Shown one piece after another: positions 1 to 6,084 of a DNA stretch of 10,678 nt; position 1 is the stretch's first letter, and the number at the start of each line of letters is the position of its first letter. The DNA comes from Sphingomonadales bacterium UBA1936 (GTDB lineage: Bacteria; Pseudomonadota; Alphaproteobacteria; Sphingomonadales; Sphingomonadaceae): positions 30,983 to 41,660 of the forward strand of contig DDFE01000150.1 of the NCBI GenBank assembly GCA_002336985.1, given 5' to 3'. The notes beneath the pieces were generated by a model. The model was not told the DNA's origin, made no database searches, and was given only the letters and a program-made list of their open reading frames with translations. A program made the position numbers and the translations under genes.

Positions 1-1254
1 TTCTCCGCCGCCATCGTCATCGCGCGGCGCGATTATGTGGCGACTGTCTGGTCGCGGTCGTTCCTGCTGTTCCTGCTGACGCCGTTGATCCTGGTCGGCT
101 TCGTCGCCGGGTTCGGCGCGATCGGCGGACAGCAGGACGGCGTCGCCCTGCGCCCCGTGGTCGCCGTCATCACCGATCCGAAGGATGCGGCGGCGCTTCG
201 CAGCGCGAACGATGCGCTGTCAGAACGCGGCAGCCGCCTGCCCGAATTCCGCATCGCGCCGCCCCAGGGGCATGTCGAAAAACAGGCGCTGACCCTGCTC
301 ACGGCTTCGTCCAAGACGGCCTCGGTCGTGCTGGTTGGATGGCCCGGCAAGCCGCGCCTTGTCGGGCCCCAGCGCAAGATCGACGACCTGATGCCCGATG
401 TGCGTTCGCTTCTGGAGGAGGTCGCGCTCGCTAATTCGATCCGCAAGGCGCGCATCGAGCGGCCCGAGGTTTCAATCGATTCGATGGTGATCGACCCGGC
501 GGGGGGCAACACGTCCGCTGGCCGTTACATGGTCGCACGGGGCGCACAGACGACCTTGTTCATGCTCACGATCCTGCTGGCGGGCATGCTGCTGTCGAAC
601 CTGGTCGAGGAAAAATCGAACAAGGTGATCGAGGTTCTGGCCGCCGCCGTCCCGGTCGATTCGATCTTCCTTGGGAAGCTCATCGCGATGCTGGGTGTGT
701 CGATGACCGGCATCACGATCTGGGGCAGCCTGATCGCGGGAACCGCCGTCGCGATGATGGCACCCGGCCAGCCGATCCCGTTGCCCGCGACCGGCTGGCC
801 GCTCTTCGTCGTCTTCGGCGTCGTCTATTATGTGATGAACTACATGATCCTCGGCGGCCTGTTCCTCGGCATCGGCAGCCAGGCGTCGACCGTGCGCGAG
901 GTCCAGACGCTGTCGATGCCGGTCACGATGGCGCAGCTTGCGATCTTTGCGCTGGGGTCGTCGGTGGTGAGCGACCTCGATGGGCCGCTGGGTCTGTTCG
1001 CCGCGATCTTCCCCCTGTCCTCGCCCCTGACCATGCTCGCACGCGCCGCGCAGGAAGAAAGCCTCTGGCCGCACCTGCTCGCACTTGTGTGGCAGGCGCT
1101 GTGGGTCACCCTCATCATCCGCTTCGCGGCGCGCCGGTTCAGGATCGGTGTCCTGAAGTCCGGTTCGCCGCCGCGAGAGAAGCGTTGGTTCCGCAAAGCC
1201 GGTGAGACAGCTGCCGAGGTTGCGGCAACGGCCGGCCAGGCGGTGCTTCCCTAG
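1..1254 (+). CDS. ABC-2 type transporter permease (NatB-like), 5' end cut off by the window
   Basis: This is the membrane subunit of an ABC exporter in the inner membrane; its ATPase partner is presumably encoded just upstream, outside the window. The reading frame is open from base 1, and the first residues (SAAIVIARRDYVATV) are a typical ABC-2 permease N-terminus, so the GTG at 37 is an internal codon and not the start. In the 417 visible residues, one membrane segment lies at about 21-42. A large polar, probably extracytoplasmic domain follows to about 180, then a block of about five hydrophobic segments (about 183-375). After the second segment comes EEKSNKVIEVLAA (203-215), the cytoplasmic signature of NatB-type (ABC2_membrane_3) permeases. 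The NatB relation is family knowledge; the substrate cannot be read from the sequence (Na+ or drug export are known for relatives). The Ala-rich C-terminal tail ends at a TAG shared with the opposing gene. Confidence 0.88.
   Translation, partial: FSAAIVIARRDYVATVWSRSFLLFLLTPLILVGFVAGFGAIGGQQDGVALRPVVAVITDPKDAAALRSANDALSERGSRLPEFRIAPPQGHVEKQALTLLTASSKTASVVLVGWPGKPRLVGPQRKIDDLMPDVRSLLEEVALANSIRKARIERPEVSIDSMVIDPAGGNTSAGRYMVARGAQTTLFMLTILLAGMLLSNLVEEKSNKVIEVLAAAVPVDSIFLGKLIAMLGVSMTGITIWGSLIAGTAVAMMAPGQPIPLPATGWPLFVVFGVVYYVMNYMILGGLFLGIGSQASTVREVQTLSMPVTMAQLAIFALGSSVVSDLDGPLGLFAAIFPLSSPLTMLARAAQEESLWPHLLALVWQALWVTLIIRFAARRFRIGVLKSGSPPREKRWFRKAGETAAEVAATAGQAVLP
1251..1254. other. CTAG palindrome used as the stop codon of two convergent genes
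   Basis: Bases 1252-1254 read TAG on the + strand and end the ABC permease. Bases 1251-1253 read TAG on the - strand and end the nucleoside transporter. The two genes therefore overlap by four bases with no intergenic space. Confidence 0.9.
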
Positions 1255-2501
1255 ACCGGGATCAACAACCCGGCGAGCGCTGCCGACATCAGGTTGGCGA
1301 GGCTCCCCGCCATCAGTGCCTTCAGTCCCAGCTTTGCGATCATCGGGCGCTGGTTCGGGGCGAGGCTGCCCGTCGACGCCATCTGGATCGCGATCGACGA
1401 AAAATTGGCGAAGCCGCACAGCGCAAAGGTCACGACGGCCGTCGTGTGCGCCGAGAGGTTTTTCATCTGGCCAAGATCGATAAACGCGACGAATTCGTTG
1501 AGCACTACCTTGGTGCCGAGCAGGCCGCCTGCTGCCGCGGTCTCGTTGGCCGGAATGTTGAGCAGGTACATCAGCGGCGACAAGATAGTGCCGAGGACCA
1601 TCTGGAAGCTGAGGTCGGGCTTGCCGAACCAGCTGCCAACGGCACCAAGCAGCCCGTTTGCAAGTGCGACCAATGCGACGAACGCCAGCACCATTGCCGC
1701 GACCGCAACCGCGATCTTGACGCCCGTCTGCGCACCCATCGCAGCGGCCATGATGAGGTTCGATGGCTCGTCCTCGGGATCAACCGGTGCGACGGCGAGT
1801 TCCGCCGGATCGCCGTCGAACGCAGTGACTGCGCTTGGCTCGTCGGGCATCATGATCTTCGCCATGAGCAAGCCGCCCGGCGCCGCCATGAATGACGCGG
1901 CAAGCAGATAGGGCAGCGATGCCGGTCCCAGTAGTGCGGCATAGGCGGCGAGGATCGTCCCCGCGACGCCCGCCATGCCGACCGACATGACGGTGAAAAG
2001 CTGCGACGGTGCAAGGCTCGCGAGATAGGGCCGGATGACCAGCGGCGATTCGCTCTGGCCGACGAAGATGTTGGCGGCGGCGCACAGCGCCTCGACCCGG
2101 GATACGCCGACGATCTTTTCGATGCCGCCACCGACCCAGCGGATGATGAACTGCATAATCCCCAGGTGATAAAGGACCGCCACCAGCGACGCGAAGAACA
2201 CGATGACGGGCAGGGCCGAGAACGCGAAGGCATGGCCGAAATTAGGGTCCGTCGCGAGATTGCCGAAGATCAGCTGCGTGCCCGCATTGGCATAGCCCAG
2301 CAGGGCGCTGACCCCGGTTGCGAGCCCTTCGATCGCGGCCTTTCCGGCCGGAACATAGAGTACCAGTACGGCGAGTGTCGCCTGCAGAGCGAACGCCGCG
2401 CCCACGACGCGCAGGCGAATCGCGCGGCGATTCGACGAAAACAGCACCGCAATGCCGAGGATGAGCGCGATGCCCGCGATGCCGATGAGAATCCTGTTCA
2501 C
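1251..2501 (-). CDS. concentrative nucleoside transporter, CNT/NupC family
   Basis: This is a predicted inner-membrane symporter importing nucleosides with H+ or Na+. The 416 residues match the usual length of bacterial CNT proteins (about 400). Family motifs are present in order: GQSES at 148-152 and LVIRPYL at 154-160 (re-entrant hairpin 1), NEFVAF at 335-340, and GFANFSSI at 363-370. By analogy with the Vibrio cholerae CNT structure, Q149, E151, E336, N366 and the serines after it would contact the nucleoside. The hydrophobic N-terminus gives three helices before the scaffold, as in bacterial CNTs. A loop rich in Asp, Glu and Pro lies at about 219-247. The GTG start is supported by AAGGGG five bases upstream. 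The gene is divergent from a queuosine-precursor transporter gene. Purine versus pyrimidine preference and coupling ion cannot be told from the sequence; GQSE instead of GQTE is also found in E. coli NupC. Confidence 0.92.
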   Translation of the reverse strand: MNRILIGIAGIALILGIAVLFSSNRRAIRLRVVGAAFALQATLAVLVLYVPAGKAAIEGLATGVSALLGYANAGTQLIFGNLATDPNFGHAFAFSALPVIVFFASLVAVLYHLGIMQFIIRWVGGGIEKIVGVSRVEALCAAANIFVGQSESPLVIRPYLASLAPSQLFTVMSVGMAGVAGTILAAYAALLGPASLPYLLAASFMAAPGGLLMAKIMMPDEPSAVTAFDGDPAELAVAPVDPEDEPSNLIMAAAMGAQTGVKIAVAVAAMVLAFVALVALANGLLGAVGSWFGKPDLSFQMVLGTILSPLMYLLNIPANETAAAGGLLGTKVVLNEFVAFIDLGQMKNLSAHTTAVVTFALCGFANFSSIAIQMASTGSLAPNQRPMIAKLGLKALMAGSLANLMSAALAGLLIPV

Positions 2502-2506
2502 GATTG

Positions 2507-2512
2507 CCCCTT
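2507..2512 (-). promoter_or_regulatory. ribosome binding site of the CNT gene (decides the GTG start)
   Basis: On the - strand this reads AAGGGG, with a five-base spacer to the GTG at 2501-2499. There is no competing ATG nearby in frame, so the GTG start is well supported. The GT-C gene start at 8481 uses the same hexamer with the same spacing. Confidence 0.75.
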
Positions 2513-2534
2513 AATATCTTGCGCGCAGGATGCT

Positions 2535-2564
2535 GTTGCGTTGCGGGCAAAAGCAAGTAGCAAC
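2535..2564 (+). promoter_or_regulatory. small hairpin just upstream of the queuosine-precursor transporter start
   Basis: GTTGC (2535-2539) pairs with GCAAC (2560-2564), and inside it TTGC (2541-2544) pairs with GCAA (2553-2556). There is a small internal loop (G opposite GTA) and an eight-base terminal loop (GGGCAAAA). The hairpin ends seven bases before the ATG at 2572, where a Shine-Dalgarno sequence would normally lie, and none is visible. It could affect translation, but it does not match the preQ1 riboswitch consensus sequences I know. If translation started at 2530 this stretch would be coding. Confidence 0.3.
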
Positions 2565-2571
2565 CGCGCGC

Positions 2572-3231
2572 ATGGACGGTAACTCCCCAACGAAACTCAG
2601 CGGCATTCCCCGTTCGCTGTTCGTGTTCGCCATTTTCTACGGCGGCATGGTGCCCCTCGGCGGCTTCCTCGGCGCGAAACAGGTGGCGCTCGGTCCGCTC
2701 GCGGTCGAGGCGGGGATTTTTCCCTTCCTGACCCTGATCGCAGTGTCGAGCGGCGTAGCGCAGCTCCACGGACGCGAGGTTGCGAACAAGCTGGTTGCCT
2801 ATGGCTTCGTACCGCTGCTCGTCGCGATCGGCCTGGCCTATTTCGTTCTGCAACTGCCCACCGACCCGGGCATGTATCCGCCCGCCAAGGACGCCTTTCC
2901 GATCATCGTCGGGCAAAGCGGGCGCATGATGGCGGCAGGGGTCATCGCCTATGGCGTGTCGGTTTCGCTCAACGTCTGGATCTTCGCGCGGCTGGCGGAT
3001 GCTTCCGGGCGCTTCGCCGAGGTGCGTGGCATCGTCGCTGCCATGCTGTCGCAGATCGTCGACACGCTGATCTTCATCACGGTGTCCTTCTATGGCGTGC
3101 GGCCGATCTGGGATCTGATGCTGGGACAGATGCTGGCGAAGATCGTGCTTTCGGCCGTGGTCGTCCCGCTGGTGATTGCGCTTGTCGTGCGCATCGGGAA
3201 AAGGCTCGACGCCAAGGAAGTCCAAGCATGA
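2572..3231 (+). CDS. queuosine precursor transporter, YhhQ/VUT family (formerly DUF165)
   Basis: This is a predicted inner-membrane transporter that takes up 7-deazaguanine precursors (preQ0/preQ1) for queuosine tRNA modification. That role is known for E. coli YhhQ and inferred here. The protein has 219 residues from ATG 2572, with about six hydrophobic segments. Family landmarks are GAKQVALGPLAVEAGIFPFL (34-53), HGREVANKLVAYGF (66-79), and SQIVDTLIFITVSFYG (160-175), where the SQ..D..IF pattern is characteristic. An in-frame ATG at 2530 would add 14 polar residues that do not look like the family N-terminus, and it has no better ribosome binding site, so I prefer 2572, which follows a hairpin. 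The stop overlaps the argB start (ATGA at 3228-3231), so this is probably the first gene of the operon. Substrate could be another purine-like compound in this branch. Confidence 0.85.
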   Translation: MDGNSPTKLSGIPRSLFVFAIFYGGMVPLGGFLGAKQVALGPLAVEAGIFPFLTLIAVSSGVAQLHGREVANKLVAYGFVPLLVAIGLAYFVLQLPTDPGMYPPAKDAFPIIVGQSGRMMAAGVIAYGVSVSLNVWIFARLADASGRFAEVRGIVAAMLSQIVDTLIFITVSFYGVRPIWDLMLGQMLAKIVLSAVVVPLVIALVVRIGKRLDAKEVQA

Positions 3232-4124
3232 GCCGTCACGACCCCGACAAATCGCTGCTCGACAAGGCGGAAACGCTGGTCGAGGCATTGCCGTATCTCC
3301 AGCGTTATGCAGGACAGACCTTCGTCGTGAAATACGGCGGACACGCGATGGGCGACCCCGCAGCGGCCGAGGATTTCGCCGAGGACATCGTGCTGCTGAA
3401 GGCGGTCGGGATCAATCCCGTCGTCGTCCATGGCGGCGGGCCGCAGATCGGCGCCATGCTGAAAAAGCTGGGCGTCCAGTCCGAATTCGTCGGCGGCCTG
3501 CGCGTCACCGACAAGGAAACGGCCGACGTCGCCGAAATGGTGCTGGGCGCGATCAACAAGCAGATCGTGGGATGGATCGCTGCCGAGGACGGCCGCGCTG
3601 TCGGCCTGTCGGGCAAGGACGCGGGCCTCGTCGTCGCGGAAAAGGTCGCGCATCGCGAAGCCGATCCTAACCGCGGAATCGAACGCAATGTCGACCTGGG
3701 CTTTGTCGGTGAACCGGTGAAGGTCGATCGCACGATCATCGACACGCTGTCGGCGTCGGGCGTCATTCCCGTGATCGCGCCGATCGCGCCTGATGCGACG
3801 GGCCAGACCTACAACATCAATGCCGATACCATGGCGGGCGCGATTGCCAGCGCACTGGGCGCGGCGCGGCTGTTCCTGCTGACCGATGTGGCGGGTGTGC
3901 TGAACAGGGACGGCGACCTGCTGACCGATCTGTCGCCGCGGGATATCGACGCGCTGCGGGAAGACGGTACGGTTACTGGCGGGATGATCCCGAAGCTCGA
4001 AACCTGCATCACGGCCGTGCAGGGCGGAGTCGACGCGGCGGTTATTCTCGACGGGCGCGTGCCGCACGTGATGCTGGTAGAGGTATTTACGCAGCGCGGT
4101 GCGGGGACGCTGGTTCACAAATAG
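3228..4124 (+). CDS. argB: acetylglutamate kinase
   Basis: ArgB phosphorylates N-acetyl-L-glutamate with ATP, the second step of the acetylated arginine pathway, in the cytoplasm. The 298 residues carry the amino-acid-kinase fold motifs: VVKYGGHAM (33-41, with K35 and the Gly pair for phosphate binding), HGGGPQI (68-74), GGLRVTD (89-95, R92 for the substrate), YNINADTMAG (195-204), LTDVAGV (218-224) and GGMIPKL (251-257, K256). Residues about 8-29 before the kinase core form a predicted helix. Such an N-terminal extension is known from hexameric, arginine-inhibited enzymes (Pseudomonas aeruginosa, Thermotoga maritima) and is absent from the shorter, arginine-insensitive E. coli enzyme. Feedback inhibition by arginine is therefore likely. 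The start has AAGGAAG at 3214-3220 and overlaps the preceding stop in ATGA, which suggests translational coupling. No other arg genes are in the window. Confidence 0.97.
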   Translation: MSRHDPDKSLLDKAETLVEALPYLQRYAGQTFVVKYGGHAMGDPAAAEDFAEDIVLLKAVGINPVVVHGGGPQIGAMLKKLGVQSEFVGGLRVTDKETADVAEMVLGAINKQIVGWIAAEDGRAVGLSGKDAGLVVAEKVAHREADPNRGIERNVDLGFVGEPVKVDRTIIDTLSASGVIPVIAPIAPDATGQTYNINADTMAGAIASALGAARLFLLTDVAGVLNRDGDLLTDLSPRDIDALREDGTVTGGMIPKLETCITAVQGGVDAAVILDGRVPHVMLVEVFTQRGAGTLVHK

Positions 4125-4166
4125 CCTGCGCGTCGCTATCTGGCGCGGACCATTCAAGGGTTCGCC
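4125..4166 (+). promoter_or_regulatory. 42-bp argB-yggT gap with a strong ribosome binding site
   Basis: This is the only non-overlapping junction in the six-gene run. AAGGG at 4156-4160 lies six bases before the ATG at 4167. I see no hairpin with a T-tract and no convincing promoter, so read-through from argB is the simplest view. Confidence 0.5.
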
Positions 4167-4460
4167 ATGAACACGATCATTCAGATTCTTCTCTACCTGC
4201 TCACCATCCTGTGGTGGATCATCATCATCCAGGCCGTCCTGTCGTGGCTGATCGCGTTCAACGTCATCAACACGCACAACGATTTCGTGCGGAACGTCTG
4301 GACGACGCTGGAGCGCATTACGGACCCGATCTATCGTCCGATCCGGCGGATACTGCCCGATTTCGGCGCGCTCGACCTGTCGCCGATCGTCGTGCTGATC
4401 ATCATCCAGGTGCTCGACATCGCGCTGCGTAACCAGATCGTCTACACGACGACGATATGA
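4167..4460 (+). CDS. YggT family membrane protein
   Basis: This is a small inner-membrane protein of 97 residues, the usual length for one YggT repeat. It has two hydrophobic segments (about 5-30 and 70-90) joined by a basic cytoplasmic-type loop. The loop holds the family pattern ITDPIYRPIRRILPDFGALDL, which here spans about residues 51-71 and links a helix to the second segment. Aromatic residues crowd the first helix (LWWIIIIQAVLSW). The molecular function of YggT proteins is not firmly known; relatives have been linked to osmotic stress tolerance, cell-division-related gene clusters and plastid thylakoid biogenesis. The gene has its own ribosome binding site (4156-4160), and its last codons overlap the folD start (ATGA at 4457-4460). 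I am sure of the family and make no claim on function. Confidence 0.9.
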   Translation: MNTIIQILLYLLTILWWIIIIQAVLSWLIAFNVINTHNDFVRNVWTTLERITDPIYRPIRRILPDFGALDLSPIVVLIIIQVLDIALRNQIVYTTTI

Positions 4461-5308
4461 CCGCGACGCTGATCGACGGAAAGGCGCGCGCGGCGGCGCT
4501 GCGGGCTGAAGTCGCGACGGGCGTCGCACAGCTGGGCCGTGCCCCTGGCCTTGCGGTCGTGCTGGTCGGCGAAGATCCGGCGAGCGCGGTCTATGTCCGT
4601 TCGAAGGGCAAGGCGTGCCGCGAGGCGGGCATGGTCAGCGTCGAACACCGCCTGGCGGTGGACACTTCGCAAGCCGACCTGCTTGCGCTCGTGCGCCAGC
4701 TCAACGCCGACCCCGCGATCGACGGCATCCTCGTACAGTTGCCGCTGCCCGATCACATCGACGCCAATGCGGTGATTGCGACGATCGATCCCGACAAGGA
4801 TGTGGACGGTTTCCATCCGGAAAACGTCGGGCGGCTGGCAAGCGGCCTCCACGGTTTCGTGCCTTGCACGCCGCTGGGGTCGATCATGCTGCTGAAGGAA
4901 ACGATCGGCAGCCTGTCGGGGCTCGACGCTGTCGTGATCGGCCGGTCGAACATCGTCGGCAAGCCGATGGCACAACTCCTTTTGCGCGAAAGTGCGACCG
5001 TCACCATCGCTCATTCGCGCACACGCGATCTGCCCGATGTCGTGCGTCGCGCCGACATCGTCGTGGCGGCGGTGGGGCAGCCCGAAATGGTGCGTGGCGA
5101 CTGGATCAAGCCCGGAGCGACCGTGATCGACGTCGGCATCAACCGCGTCGACGGCAAGCTTGTCGGCGATGTGGCGTTCGGCGAGGCGGTGCATGTCGCG
5201 GGCGCGATAACACCCGTGCCGGGTGGCGTCGGGCCGATGACGATCGCATGCCTGCTGTCCAATACCCTGGTGTCGGCGCAGCGGCGGCAGGCGAAGGAAC
5301 GCCGATGA
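4457..5308 (+). CDS. folD: bifunctional methylenetetrahydrofolate dehydrogenase / methenyltetrahydrofolate cyclohydrolase
   Basis: FolD oxidises 5,10-methylene-THF with NADP+ and hydrolyses the methenyl product to 10-formyl-THF. This feeds purine and initiator-tRNA formylation in the cytoplasm. The 283 residues fit the normal length (about 285). Seen in order: VGEDPAS (37-43), the catalytic Y46 and K50 in YVRSK, QLPLP (94-98, Q94), KDVDGFHP (114-121, D117), the NADP-binding segment GRSNIVGKP (162-170), VDVG-like VIDVGIN (223-229), and TPVPGGVGPMT (252-262). All key residues are present, so the enzyme should be active in both steps. The start codon lies inside the end of yggT, and the stop overlaps the next start (ATGA at 5305-5308), so translation is probably coupled on both sides. 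The C-terminal tail is basic and Gln-rich (QRRQAKERR). Confidence 0.97.
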   Translation: MTATLIDGKARAAALRAEVATGVAQLGRAPGLAVVLVGEDPASAVYVRSKGKACREAGMVSVEHRLAVDTSQADLLALVRQLNADPAIDGILVQLPLPDHIDANAVIATIDPDKDVDGFHPENVGRLASGLHGFVPCTPLGSIMLLKETIGSLSGLDAVVIGRSNIVGKPMAQLLLRESATVTIAHSRTRDLPDVVRRADIVVAAVGQPEMVRGDWIKPGATVIDVGINRVDGKLVGDVAFGEAVHVAGAITPVPGGVGPMTIACLLSNTLVSAQRRQAKERR

Positions 5309-6084
5309 TCGCGCTGGTTCTGGCGGCAGCCGCTGCGACGGCTTCGTCCGTCGTGACCGACATTGCCAATGCCGAACGCGCGTTCGCGCGGCGCGCGCAG
5401 AGCGAGGGGCAATGGGCGGCGTTCCGCGCGACCGCCGCGCCCGAAGCGATCATGTTCGTACCCGACGTGAAACCGCTTGCGACCGCCCTGACCGGTGCCG
5501 TCGAACCCGCGGTACCTGTCATGTGGTGGCCGGCGACGATCGCGCACTCTTGCGACGGCACCCTTGGTTTTTCGACCGGCCCCTGGGTGCGCGCGGCATC
5601 GGCCGGGACGGGTACGTTTTCGACGATCTGGAAGCGGTCGGGCGCCGGTTATCGCTGGGTACTCGATCACGGTCGCTCGACGCCGAAACTCATTCCAGCA
5701 GGCAACGCGCCTGCCGTCATCGCGCCTGCCTGCGAAGGTGCGACCCAATCGGGCGCTGCATCGCGTGAGGCCGAGTACGGCAAGATTGCGAGCGCAGTGG
5801 CGGCGCGCGCCGGCATCGACGGAGCCGCTGCCTTTGCGCACTATGCCACGAGCGACGTCCTTGTTCAGAACGAAAACGCGCTCCCGGCACGCGGTGTCTC
5901 CGCACTCCCGCCGACCAAGTTCGGCCCCGCACTGGCGTCGGGCCGGTCGGATGACTGGACTCTGGCCTGGGCCTCGCGTGCTCTGATCGGCGGACAGCCG
6001 GGCGCTCATGATCTGCGCGTCTGGCAATGGCGCGGGCGCGAGGGGTGGAAACTCGTCGTCTACGAGACCGTTGGCCTGAAATGA
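5305..6084 (+). CDS. unnamed exported protein, probably two NTF2/SnoaL-like halves
   Basis: I do not recognise a named gene here. The product has 259 residues from ATG 5305, chosen because AAGGA lies six bases upstream (5294-5298) and because the ATGA overlap with folD matches its neighbours. The start MIALVLAAAAATASS looks like a short signal peptide cleaved near residue 13, so a periplasmic location is likely. After it, two similar blocks appear. Residues 23-54 (AERAFARRAQ.. to FVPD) resemble the opening helix of DUF4440/SnoaL-like domains, and 83-123 ends in FSTIWKRSGAGYRWVLDHG. The second block runs from about 156 and ends in LRVWQWRGREGWKLVVYE (237-254). Both ends show the pattern strand, W-R-x-G-x-G-W/Y, strand. 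Single cysteines (C83, C143) could form a disulfide. NTF2-like proteins have many functions, so none is assigned. It sits between folD and marC in the same transcript. Confidence 0.8.
   Translation: MIALVLAAAAATASSVVTDIANAERAFARRAQSEGQWAAFRATAAPEAIMFVPDVKPLATALTGAVEPAVPVMWWPATIAHSCDGTLGFSTGPWVRAASAGTGTFSTIWKRSGAGYRWVLDHGRSTPKLIPAGNAPAVIAPACEGATQSGAASREAEYGKIASAVAARAGIDGAAAFAHYATSDVLVQNENALPARGVSALPPTKFGPALASGRSDDWTLAWASRALIGGQPGAHDLRVWQWRGREGWKLVVYETVGLK

Larger units (their letters stand above)
2502..2571. promoter_or_regulatory. divergent intergenic region between the CNT gene and the queuosine-precursor transporter gene
   Basis: These 70 bp separate two divergent transporter genes and should hold both promoters or their downstream halves. 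An AT-rich block (TTAATATCTT, 2511-2520) stands out in otherwise GC-rich DNA and could be a -10 region. I cannot find a convincing -35 partner at 16-18 bp on either strand, so no promoter box is assigned. Confidence 0.4.

Noticed and set aside
37..39. GTG at 37 as the start of the ABC permease
   Set aside because: The frame is open from base 1 and the upstream residues (SAAIVIARRDY) belong to the typical N-terminus of this permease type, so the gene is simply cut by the window.
1256..1273. Possible terminator hairpin after the ABC permease (CCGGG / CCCGG with an eight-base loop)
   Set aside because: The stem has only five base pairs, lies within the coding end of the opposite gene and is not followed by a T-tract. 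Such short GC stems are expected by chance here.
472..1419. A 315-codon - strand open frame opposite the ABC permease
   Set aside because: The sequence is Arg/Asp/His-rich shadow of a membrane-protein gene and has no motif.
2530..2571. Alternative start of the queuosine-precursor transporter at ATG 2530
   Set aside because: It adds 14 polar residues without family resemblance and has no better ribosome binding site. I keep 2572 but cannot exclude 2530.
2535..2571. preQ1 riboswitch of a known class
   Set aside because: The hairpin is suggestive by position, but the GGUUC-type stem and the A-rich tail ending in a CUA-like element of preQ1-I are missing, and nothing matches preQ1-II or -III as I know them.
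2242..3288. A 348-codon - strand open frame opposite the queuosine-precursor transporter
   Set aside because: It covers two divergent genes and their promoter region, and its translation is polar and Arg/His-rich with no recognisable domain.
3090..4529. A 479-codon open frame on the - strand across argB and yggT
   Set aside because: It spans two well-recognised + strand genes, has Arg/Asp/Gln-rich low-information sequence and no family motif; it is an antisense shadow.
4615..6084. A 489-residue protein made by extending the unnamed exported protein upstream through folD
   Set aside because: The part before 5305 is an Arg-rich off-frame reading of folD. The ATG at 5305 has a ribosome binding site, an ATGA overlap and a signal-peptide-like N-terminus.
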